This document shows positions 8,694-13,944 of a DNA stretch of 21,008 nucleotides, in pieces; within the stretch, counting starts at the first letter, position 1, and every line of letters starts with the position of its first letter. The position numbers and the translations under genes are program-made. The notes below the pieces were generated by a model. That model was not told the DNA's origin. It worked only from the letters and a program-made list of their open reading frames with translations, and did not search any database. The stretch covers positions 1-21,008 of the forward strand of contig JAHDXX010000022.1 of NCBI GenBank assembly GCA_023384025.1, given 5' to 3'. The DNA comes from Sphingomonadaceae bacterium. GTDB lineage: Bacteria; Pseudomonadota; Alphaproteobacteria; Sphingomonadales; Sphingomonadaceae.

Positions 8694-8716
8694 GGCGATT
8701 GTATCTTTTGCAAACA
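8694..8716 (+). repeat. Left terminal inverted repeat of the IS1595-type element
   Basis: Begins GGCGATTGTAT and ends TTTGCAAACA. It matches the inverted right end at 18 of 23 positions. The passenger gene on the minus strand stops three bases inside it. Confidence 0.9.
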
Positions 8717-8718
8717 TG

Positions 8719-8976
8719 CTAGCCGGGGATGCAAAAGGCGATCACACGTAGTGCTGGCTTGATAATGGGATTGGGGCTTTCCGCGTATGCTTCGCGGAGC
8801 CTACGTCGCGCCTCCTCTTCGGCGGCAGTCGCGGCTTTCTGGCACCGCTCTAGGCTTGGGTAATCAATCGTAACCGCAGAGTCGTTCGCGACCACAATCA
8901 GCTTATAAGGCCCCGACTGTGCCTGCGCTGTGGCGGGGAGTGTCAGCGCCAGTGCGGCAAGCACAAAGCGTTTCAC
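8719..8976 (-). CDS. Small predicted secreted protein (IS passenger)
   Basis: 85 residues, family not recognised. A clear signal peptide is visible: MKRF, then a hydrophobic run LAALALTLPA and an AQA-type cleavage site near residue 20. The mature part of about 65 residues holds a beta-like start (YKLIVVAN), a charged helix rich in Glu/Arg and two cysteines (in LERCQKA and AFCIPG) that could pair in the periplasm. It starts with GTG at 8976, whose bases overlap the TGA stop of the preceding small gene (GTGA), so the two are probably translationally coupled. It ends in TAG only three bases from the left terminal repeat. Function unknown; its place inside the element makes it cargo. Confidence 0.65.
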   Translation of the reverse strand: MKRFVLAALALTLPATAQAQSGPYKLIVVANDSAVTIDYPSLERCQKAATAAEEEARRRLREAYAESPNPIIKPALRVIAFCIPG

Positions 8977-9110
8977 TCTGACTTCTCCGGCTTACCCTTC
9001 GCCACCTTGCGGAGACGCTCATCCCAGCGCGCCTCGTCCTCGTCGCACTCCAGTTCACGAGCTGCTTCTTTGAACTTATCGGATTGGGTTTCCCCCATAG
9101 AATCGTTCAC
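8973..9110 (-). CDS. Small charged protein of unknown function (IS passenger)
   Basis: 45 residues from GTG 9110, or 41 from ATG 9098. GTG 9110 is preferred because AGAGGAA lies about eight bases upstream. The sequence is very hydrophilic, rich in Glu, Lys, Asp and Arg, with a motif of the form DKFKEAARELECDEDEARW. That resembles small conserved alphaproteobacterial proteins of unknown function. It has one cysteine, no membrane segment and no signal peptide. Its stop overlaps the start of the downstream secreted-protein gene, so the pair forms a two-gene unit read away from the tRNA. It is short, so the coding claim rests on the coupled overlap, the ribosome site and the sensible composition. 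Confidence 0.6.
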   Translation of the reverse strand: MNDSMGETQSDKFKEAARELECDEDEARWDERLRKVAKGKPEKSE

Positions 9111-9126
9111 GGCACGTTCCTCTTGC

Positions 9127-9155
9127 TTGCAATCTTGATTGCGGCACCTTATCAA
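9127..9155 (+). promoter_or_regulatory. Possible sigma70-type promoter for the suppressor-like tRNA
   Basis: TTGCAA (9127-9132) and TATCAA (9150-9155) are separated by exactly 17 bases; each matches four of six consensus positions. Transcription would start a few bases before the tRNA 5' end at 9165. The same stretch contains inverted repeats GCAATC-TT-GATTGC and CTTGAT...ATCAAG, so it may also hold control sites for the small genes that diverge from here. Confidence 0.35.
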
Positions 9156-9164
9156 GCCGTCAGT

Positions 9165-9253
9165 GCCCGCATGGCGGAATGGTAGACGCAACGGTCTTTA
9201 AAACCGAAATCCTTCCTAGGGGTGTGTGGGTTCGAGTCCCACTGCGGGCACCA
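9165..9253 (+). tRNA. Class II Leu-type tRNA with anticodon UUA (putative ochre suppressor)
   Basis: The full cloverleaf can be drawn. Acceptor GCCCGCA pairs perfectly with TGCGGGC (9243-9249), with discriminator A9250 and encoded CCA 9251-9253. The D-arm is GCG-GAATGGTAGA-CGC, leucine-like. The anticodon stem ACGGT/ACCGA has four pairs and one A-A mismatch at 27-43. An 18-base variable region follows, and the T-arm is GTGGG-TTCGAGT-CCCAC. The seven-base anticodon loop (9196-9202) is CTTTAAA, with U33, anticodon UUA (9198-9200) and A37. UUA pairs with the stop codon UAA. An ordinary tRNA-Leu(UAA) loop would be CTTAAAA, so one change at position 35 would convert it. The long variable arm, D-arm and A73 suggest charging with leucine; that is inference. 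Weak points are the 27-43 mismatch and a D-loop one base short. It lies inside the mobile element, 26 bases before a protein gene that may be co-transcribed. Confidence 0.8.
9211..9227 (+). repeat. 17 bp direct repeat, copy 1 (within the UUA tRNA)
   Basis: CCTTCCTAGGGGTGTGT covers the variable arm and the start of the T-stem of the class II tRNA; an identical copy lies at 9807-9823. It contains the palindrome CCTAGG. Confidence 0.9.
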
Positions 9254-9279
9254 AGGTCTCACTTTCAAAGGATTCTGAC

Positions 9280-9669
9280 ATGGCAACCGCAAGAGAGCAA
9301 CAGGCGATGATTGAAGCGAAGCTGCAAGCTGTCCGCGACCAGATCACAGCACTCCGCGTCCAGGAGAAATTACTGGTTGAACTTCTCGGTGAACTCAATC
9401 CAGCATCCAAACCTACCCGCCAGCGGTCTCCCAGCATTAAGCCACTGGTGCTAGATTACATGGCAGAGGCTGGTGAGGCGGGCGCGACTAGCCGCGAGGT
9501 GCAAGACTTCGTCAAGAGCCGTGTCCCCACCGTGGCAACAGATACAGTTGGGTCAGTGCTGTCGCGCCTAAAGGCTGATGGCGCGCTAGTCTATGAGGGG
9601 GATCGCTACTACGAAAAGCGTTTCGCGCCCGCTCGCCCTTTTGACGGGGGGTTGCGTGCGGTGAACTGA
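9280..9669 (+). CDS. Coiled-coil / winged-helix-like protein of unknown function (IS passenger)
   Basis: 129 residues, ATG 9280 with AAAGGA seven bases upstream. The frame is open further up, but that would run into the tRNA. Residues ~1-42 form a probable coiled coil (QQAMIEAKLQAVRDQITAL and on), followed by a basic linker (KPTRQRSP). Residues ~50-115 look like a winged helix: SIKPLVLDYM, ATSREVQDFVKSRV, VGSVLSRLKADGALVYEGDRYY. This suggests DNA binding, perhaps regulation of the element, but no family was recognised. The gene starts 26 bases after the tRNA CCA end, so one transcript may hold both. It ends TGA just before a strong hairpin terminator. Confidence 0.75.
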   Translation: MATAREQQAMIEAKLQAVRDQITALRVQEKLLVELLGELNPASKPTRQRSPSIKPLVLDYMAEAGEAGATSREVQDFVKSRVPTVATDTVGSVLSRLKADGALVYEGDRYYEKRFAPARPFDGGLRAVN

Positions 9670-9675
9670 AAGTGA

Positions 9676-9703
9676 AAACGCCGGGGCGCTAACCCCGGCG
9701 TTT
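9676..9703. terminator. Strong hairpin terminator (probably bidirectional)
   Basis: AAACGCCGGGG and CCCCGGCGTTT form an 11 bp perfect stem around the loop CGCTAA, seven bases after the 129-residue gene stops. A short T run follows on the plus strand (TTT) and TTTT on the minus strand, so it could stop transcription both ways. Confidence 0.75.
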
Positions 9704-9713
9704 CTGCTGTGTG

Positions 9714-9787
9714 GCCCTCGTAGCTCAACTGGATAGAGCAGGTTCTTCGTAGGTCCCCGGCTGCTGGTTCGAGTCCAGCCGAGGGCG
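9714..9787 (+). tRNA. tRNA-like gene with damaged anticodon stem (apparent anticodon CGU)
   Basis: Acceptor GCCCTCG pairs perfectly with CGAGGGC (9780-9786). TA joins a canonical D-arm GCTC-AACTGGATA-GAGC, and the T-arm GCTGG-TTCGAGT-CCAGC is perfect. The 22 bases between D- and T-arm fit a 17-base anticodon arm and a 5-base variable loop. The anticodon stem GGTTC/GTCCC, however, has only three pairs and two central mismatches; GGGAC would have paired fully. The loop TTCGTAG puts CGU at 34-36, which would read ACG (Thr), although the body resembles alphaproteobacterial tRNA-Arg. No CCA is encoded (CGC follows). It lies right behind a strong terminator with no visible promoter. It is most likely a decaying tRNA; a functional unusual one cannot be excluded. 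Confidence 0.5.
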
Positions 9788-9823
9788 CGCAGCGGAATGA
9801 TAGATACCTTCCTAGGGGTGTGT
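9786..9823 (+). pseudogene. Remnant of a second class II tRNA
   Basis: Directly behind the damaged tRNA the sequence GCGGAATGATAGA matches the D-arm of the UUA tRNA (GCGGAATGGTAGA) with one change. It is followed by CCTTCCTAGGGGTGTGT, identical to the variable-arm region 9211-9227. The anticodon arm between them is missing and no T-arm or acceptor 3' half follows. This looks like a deleted copy of the same tRNA. Confidence 0.65.
9807..9823 (+). repeat. 17 bp direct repeat, copy 2 (in the tRNA remnant)
   Basis: Identical to 9211-9227. The sequence after it (CTCTCAC) no longer follows the tRNA T-arm, marking the limit of the shared segment. Confidence 0.9.
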
Positions 9824-9841
9824 CTCTCACTTCCACGGAAA

Positions 9842-9881
9842 GGTTAGCATTAGCTGGATTGATTGCACGTTAATGCTGTCC
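9842..9881. terminator. Hairpin downstream of the transposase gene
   Basis: Positions 9842-9853 can pair with 9870-9881: a perfect core AGCATTA/TAATGCT flanked by two G-U pairs, one T-T mismatch and two G-C pairs, with a 16-base loop. It lies about 30 bases behind the transposase stop on the minus strand and is followed there by TTTCC, so it may be a weak terminator or an RNA structure of the element. Confidence 0.35.
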
Positions 9882-9910
9882 AAACTTGACCGCTTTGAAT
9901 CCCTATCAAC

Positions 9911-10834
9911 TTATTGCGCGTAAGTTAGGCGCTTGCCGATAATGCCCTTGAGCGCGGCGCAGGAGCGGTCCGTATCGTTGCAGCCGAGCGCGGCGCGGTT
10001 GTTGTAACGGAACTCATACTCCGCCAGATAGCGGTGCAGATGCTCTTCACCGCAATGCTGATAGACACCCTTCATACCGCGCTTGAAGATACTGAAATAG
10101 CCTTCCACCGTGTTGCTGTGGATGCTGCGATCCTCAAGGTTCACGTATTCGCCCTTACCGTGGCTGGTGGTGCCATGGGCCGCAAACCACTTGCCAGCGT
10201 CGCGATAACCACTGTGCTCGTCCGTCATAACGCGGGCTTCGCGGGCAACGTTTGCCAGCACCAGCGGCATGAGAGTTTCAGCCTTCACGTTGTCGATCAC
10301 CATGGTGCGAGCCTTGCCAGTGTCGCGGTCAACAAGCGCCAGAACCTTCATCTTGTGATGGAAGGCGCGCTTCTTTTCCACGCCCTTCAACCGACCGATG
10401 AAAGTCTCGTCAACTTCGACCACGCCGCCGTTACCGCCCATGGGGGCAATGTCGCTGTCATCGCGCATGGCTTCGCGGATACGGTGCAACAGGAACCACG
10501 CGCTCTTGTAGGTGATTTCCAACGTCCGGTGGAGCTGGTGCGCGCTAATGCCCTTCTTGCTGCTGGTGACGAGATAGACGGCTTGCAGCGCCTTATGGAG
10601 CGGCAAGCGCATGTGCTCGAACACCGTGCCGATCTTGACCGTGAATTGCTTCTTGCAATCGCCACAGCGCCACAGGCCTTCGCGAACGCGCTTGGCCGGG
10701 TTCGCCTTCACCTTCGTGATACGGTCCGTTCCGCCACAGTGCGGGCATACTGCCTCACCGGCCCAAATGGTCTTTTCCAAGTGTGCGAAAGCGGCTTCTT
10801 CGCTGTGAAACTCGGGGCGGGACAGGGCAGACAT
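9911..10834 (-). CDS. IS1595-family transposase
   Basis: 307 residues. An N-terminal zinc ribbon (Cys30, Cys33, Cys57, Cys60; CPHCGG and WRCGDCKKQF) is followed by a helical region with KKGISAHQLHRTL and the catalytic RNase H-like domain. Asp142 sits in VEVDETFIG and Asp205 in VMTDEHSGY. The third site is HSNTVEGYFSIFKRG with Asn241 and Lys251, the pattern of the DDNK-type IS1595 transposases. YEFRYNNR near the C-terminus is also family-typical. ATG 10834 has AAGGAG nine bases upstream. All catalytic residues appear intact, so the enzyme may be active. The gene ends in TAA, the codon the element's own tRNA could read. In-frame read-through would add 27 codons before a TGA. Confidence 0.93.
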   Translation of the reverse strand: MSALSRPEFHSEEAAFAHLEKTIWAGEAVCPHCGGTDRITKVKANPAKRVREGLWRCGDCKKQFTVKIGTVFEHMRLPLHKALQAVYLVTSSKKGISAHQLHRTLEITYKSAWFLLHRIREAMRDDSDIAPMGGNGGVVEVDETFIGRLKGVEKKRAFHHKMKVLALVDRDTGKARTMVIDNVKAETLMPLVLANVAREARVMTDEHSGYRDAGKWFAAHGTTSHGKGEYVNLEDRSIHSNTVEGYFSIFKRGMKGVYQHCGEEHLHRYLAEYEFRYNNRAALGCNDTDRSCAALKGIIGKRLTYAQ

Positions 10835-10877
10835 TGCATTGAACTCCTTATGGGAATCCTATGCCAGATCGCTACTG

Positions 10878-10900
10878 TGTTTGCAAGGTATATAATCACC
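10878..10900 (-). repeat. Right terminal inverted repeat of the IS1595-type element
   Basis: Read inwards on the minus strand it begins GGTGATTATAT and ends CTTGCAAACA, matching the left end at 18 of 23 positions. TTGCAA inside it could serve as a -35 element for the transposase, with a poor -10 (TAGGAT) at 19 bases. Confidence 0.9.
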
Positions 10901-10908
10901 TTAGGTTT
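10901..10908. repeat. Target site duplication, right copy
   Basis: TTAGGTTT immediately outside the right terminal repeat, identical to 8686-8693. Confidence 0.93.
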
Positions 10909-11114
10909 GGCGCCCAAACCCGATAGCCGAGCTCGGCGAGCACGGGCATCTGGTGGCGCCAGCTGTAGTGGAGCTCGGGAAATCCATGCAGGCACAGGGC
11001 AAGCCGCTTGCCCTGCCCTGCCTCGGCCACCTCGAACGTCAATCCGTTCGCCTCGACCCAGCGGATCGCGATGCCGCTGTCGGGCGCGGGGTACCAGCTT
11101 GCCTGCCTCTCCAT
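10901..11114 (-). pseudogene. Epoxide hydrolase-like alpha/beta hydrolase, N-terminal fragment (split by IS)
   Basis: Codons for the first ~71 residues from ATG 11114. They include the first beta strands and the oxyanion-hole motif LCLHGFPELHYSWRHQ (HGFP at residues 43-46), followed by LGYRVWAPNLR. The frame then runs into the right end of the insertion element. The rest of the protein, with the whole catalytic triad, is at 8006-8693. This fragment keeps the native promoter side, and its start is 68 bases from the diverging amidohydrolase gene. It cannot fold into an active enzyme alone. Confidence 0.9.
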
Positions 11115-11182
11115 CGTGCCAGCTTAGCATTGCCCCCACGAGCGTGCTATGCCAGTTTCAATTCGAAATGGGAGAGACAGCA

Positions 11183-12937
11183 ATGGCGACATATGACCTC
11201 ATCATCCGGGGCGGCACCATCGTTGATGGCACCGGGCAGATGCGCTTCACCGGTGACGTCGCGGTAAAGGATGGCCTCATCGCGCAAGTCGGTGCCGTAC
11301 AGGGCGACGCAGCGGAAGAAATCGACGCGACCGGCCTGATCGTCACCCCCGGCTTCGTCGACATCCACACCCATTACGACGGGCAGGCTACCTGGGACGC
11401 GGAAATGGCACCGTCGAGCTGGCATGGCGTGACCACGGTCGTGATGGGCAATTGCGGGGTTGGATTCGCCCCGGCGAAGCCCGACCGGCACGAATGGCTG
11501 ATCCAGCTGATGGAAGGCGTGGAGGACATTCCCGGCACCGCGCTCGCTGAAGGGATCACGTGGGAATGGGAGACCTTCCCGGAGTACCTCGACGCGCTGG
11601 AGAAGCTGCCGCGCACGGTCGATATCGGCACCCACGTGCCGCACGGCGCGGTGCGCGCCTATGTGCTGGGTGACCGCGAGGAGCCCGGCGCGGTTCCGAC
11701 CGAGGAAGACGTCAGGCAGATGGCGCAGATCGTCGAGGAAGGGGTACGCGCCGGAGCACTGGGCTTCTCGACCTCGCGCACGGTGCTGCACAAGGATATC
11801 AACGGTGTGCTGGTGCCCGGCACCACCGCCACTGCCGAGGAACTGATCGAGATTGGCCGTGCGATGGGCCGTGCCGGGCATGGCGTGTTCGAAATGGCCA
11901 GCGACCTGCGCCGTGAATGGAACGAGTTCGAATGGATGGGCGCGCTCAGCCGTGAAACCGGTCTGCCGGTGACATTCGCCGCGCTGCAATCCATCGCCAA
12001 GGAACTGCCACTCGACGAACAGATCGCCACCATGCGGGCCGAGAACGACAACGGCGCCAACATCGTCGCCCAGATCGCGCTGCGGGGGAACGGGATCGTG
12101 ATGGCCTGGCAAGGCACCGTCCACCCGTTCGTCTACCGGCCGAGCTGGCAGGCGATCAAGGACCTGCCGTGGGCCGAGCTAAAGGCGAAGCTGCTCGACC
12201 CCGCGTTCAAGGCACAGCTGCTCGGTGAGGCCAACGACTACACCGGTGCGCCGGAGGACATCCTGACCGTAGTCATGGTGATCACGCAAGGGTGGCTGAT
12301 GCAATACGAGATGGACCCCGATTTCGATTACGAACCGACCGATGCCGAGACGGTGCAGGCGCGCGCACAGGCTGCCGGGGTTGATCCGCAGGAATACGCC
12401 TACGACCTGATGTGCCGCGATGAAGGACGCGGGTTCATCTACCTGCCGATCCTCAACTACGCTGACCGCAATCTCGACTTCCTCCACGCGCTCCAGCACG
12501 CCGAGGACACGGTCAACTCGCTGAGCGATGGCGGGGCGCATTGCGGCACCATCTGCGACGCGGCCAGCCCGACCTTCATGCTCCAGCACTGGGTGCGCGA
12601 CCGCAAGCGTGGCGACAGGATTTCCCTCGAGAACGCGATCAAGCGCCAGTGCCAGGACACCGCGCGGCTCTACGGGCTGGAAGATCGCGGCGTAATCGCC
12701 CCCGGCTATCTCGCCGACCTCAACCTGATCGACTTCGACCGGCTCAAGCTGGGCAAGCCCTGGCTTGCCTTCGACTTGCCAGCAGGCTGCAAGCGATTGC
12801 TGCAGAAGGCCGATGGCTATGTCGCCACGATCAAGAACGGTGTTGTAACGTTCCGCAATGGCGAATGGACCGGCGCGGCACCCGGCGGACTCATTCGCGG
12901 GCCACAAAGGGTCGAACTGCTGGAGGCAGCGGAATGA
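11183..12937 (+). CDS. Amidohydrolase family protein, D-aminoacylase type
   Basis: 584 residues. It resembles N-acyl-D-amino-acid deacylases of the amidohydrolase superfamily, metal-dependent TIM-barrel enzymes. The N-terminal composite domain reads YDLIIRGGTIVDGTG, leading into PGFVDIHTHYDGQATWD (the HxH metal motif near residues 62-64) and VVMGNCGVGFAPAKP with the Cys typical of this branch. Later come LGFSTSRTVLHKD, SDGGAHCGTICDAASP with a conserved Asp, and the closing GVIAPGYLADLNLIDFDRL. ATG 11183 has GGAGA seven bases upstream; ATG 11168 is in frame but has no such site. The open frame extends far upstream through the insertion element, which is an artefact. The true substrate is unknown. 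Its TGA stop overlaps the next start (ATGA). Confidence 0.85.
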   Translation: MATYDLIIRGGTIVDGTGQMRFTGDVAVKDGLIAQVGAVQGDAAEEIDATGLIVTPGFVDIHTHYDGQATWDAEMAPSSWHGVTTVVMGNCGVGFAPAKPDRHEWLIQLMEGVEDIPGTALAEGITWEWETFPEYLDALEKLPRTVDIGTHVPHGAVRAYVLGDREEPGAVPTEEDVRQMAQIVEEGVRAGALGFSTSRTVLHKDINGVLVPGTTATAEELIEIGRAMGRAGHGVFEMASDLRREWNEFEWMGALSRETGLPVTFAALQSIAKELPLDEQIATMRAENDNGANIVAQIALRGNGIVMAWQGTVHPFVYRPSWQAIKDLPWAELKAKLLDPAFKAQLLGEANDYTGAPEDILTVVMVITQGWLMQYEMDPDFDYEPTDAETVQARAQAAGVDPQEYAYDLMCRDEGRGFIYLPILNYADRNLDFLHALQHAEDTVNSLSDGGAHCGTICDAASPTFMLQHWVRDRKRGDRISLENAIKRQCQDTARLYGLEDRGVIAPGYLADLNLIDFDRLKLGKPWLAFDLPAGCKRLLQKADGYVATIKNGVVTFRNGEWTGAAPGGLIRGPQRVELLEAAE

Positions 12938-13944
12938 AGGCCATCCGCACGGGCGCCTCGCCCTCCACGCTCGAAGCACTCGAATACATCGACATGCCCG
13001 ATGCCCCTGCACCCGGCCCGGGCGAGATCACTGTCGCGATCAAGGCAAGCTCGCTCAATTACCACGATTATGCCGTGGTCAAAGGCATGCTGCCCACGGC
13101 GCAGGGGCGCATTCCGATGTCCGATGGCGCGGGCGAAGTCACCGCGGTTGGCGACGGTGTGACCGATTACGCGGTAGGCGATGCGGTCGTGAGCACGTTC
13201 TTCCCCGACTGGCTCGATGGCGCCCCGCCCTCCAGCGCTTTTTCCCGCGTGCCCGGCGACGGGATCGACGGGTATGCGCGGCAGGCAATCACCGCGCCGA
13301 CCACGTGGTTCACCCGGGTTCCCGCCGGCTACAGCCATGCCGAAGCCGCAACCCTGACCTGTGCCGGACTCACCGCATGGCGCGCATTGTTTGTCGACAA
13401 CGCAATCAAGCCGGGCGACACAGTGCTGGTGCAAGGCACAGGCGGCGTATCGATCTTCGCGCTCCAGCTCGCCAAGGCTGCGGGGGCGACAGTGATTGCG
13501 ACCAGCTCGGCCGAGGAAAAGCTGGAGCGGTTGCGCGGCCTCGGCGCAGACCACCTGATCAATTACAAGGAAAACCCCGCCTGGGGCATGAAGGTGCTGG
13601 AGCTTACCGGCGGCAAGGGCGTCGACTGCGTCGTCGAGATCGGCGGTGCAGGCACCCTCGACCAGTCAATGCTGGCAACCCGCGTCGGCGGGCATGTCGC
13701 ACTGATCGGCGTGCTGGCCGGCTTTGCTGGTCCGGTGCAAACCGCGCTGCTCATGGCGAAGAACCTGCGCGTGCAGGGGCTGACCGTAGGCAGCCGCGCC
13801 CAGCAGCTCGACATGATCCGCGCGATCGAAGCGAACGGCATCCGTCCGGTCATCTCGGACCATTTCCCGCTGGAGCGCCTTGCCGACGCCTTCCGCCACC
13901 AGGAGGCGAACCGGCACTTCGGCAAGATCGTGGTCGACATCTAG
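12934..13944 (+). CDS. Zinc-free MDR oxidoreductase (quinone reductase-like)
   Basis: 336 residues. It is a medium-chain dehydrogenase/reductase with N-terminal catalytic (SSLNYHDYAVVKG, PMSDGAGEVTAVG) and NAD(P)-binding domains. The cofactor loop is VLVQGTGGVSIFALQLAKAAGA, followed by GADHLINYKENPAWG and a C-terminal FGKIVVDI. The catalytic zinc ligands and structural cysteines of alcohol dehydrogenases are not seen, pointing to the quinone reductase/enoyl reductase branch. ATG 12934 has GGAGG eight bases upstream and overlaps the amidohydrolase stop, so the two are translationally coupled. It ends TAG within a CTAG palindrome shared with the converging DUF2855 gene. Substrate unknown. Confidence 0.87.
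   Translation: MKAIRTGASPSTLEALEYIDMPDAPAPGPGEITVAIKASSLNYHDYAVVKGMLPTAQGRIPMSDGAGEVTAVGDGVTDYAVGDAVVSTFFPDWLDGAPPSSAFSRVPGDGIDGYARQAITAPTTWFTRVPAGYSHAEAATLTCAGLTAWRALFVDNAIKPGDTVLVQGTGGVSIFALQLAKAAGATVIATSSAEEKLERLRGLGADHLINYKENPAWGMKVLELTGGKGVDCVVEIGGAGTLDQSMLATRVGGHVALIGVLAGFAGPVQTALLMAKNLRVQGLTVGSRAQQLDMIRAIEANGIRPVISDHFPLERLADAFRHQEANRHFGKIVVDI

Larger units (their letters stand above)
8694..10900. mobile_element. IS1595-family insertion element with tRNA and protein cargo
   Basis: A 2207 bp element bounded by 23 bp imperfect inverted repeats (18 of 23 identical) and flanked by perfect 8 bp direct repeats. It carries its transposase on the minus strand near the right end. Unusually it also holds two small overlapping genes near the left end, a class II tRNA, a 129-residue coiled-coil/winged-helix-like gene, a strong hairpin terminator, a damaged tRNA and a tRNA remnant. 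Base composition is visibly less GC-rich than the flanking genes. The empty site is recovered exactly, as shown by restoration of the interrupted hydrolase gene. Some IS1595 subgroups are known to carry passenger genes; tRNA cargo is not something I know from them. Confidence 0.92.

Noticed and set aside
9165..9253. Reading the class II tRNA as ordinary tRNA-Leu(UAA)
   Set aside because: Putting UAA at the anticodon needs the stem to shift by one base, which destroys its pairing; the best stem fixes the loop as CTTTAAA and the anticodon as UUA.
9226..9279. Upstream extension of the 129-residue gene
   Set aside because: It would start inside the tRNA T-arm; ATG 9280 has a well-spaced ribosome site.
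10034..11182. Very long upstream extension of the amidohydrolase frame
   Set aside because: It runs antisense through the transposase and across the right end of the insertion; the family N-terminus and ribosome site are at 11183.
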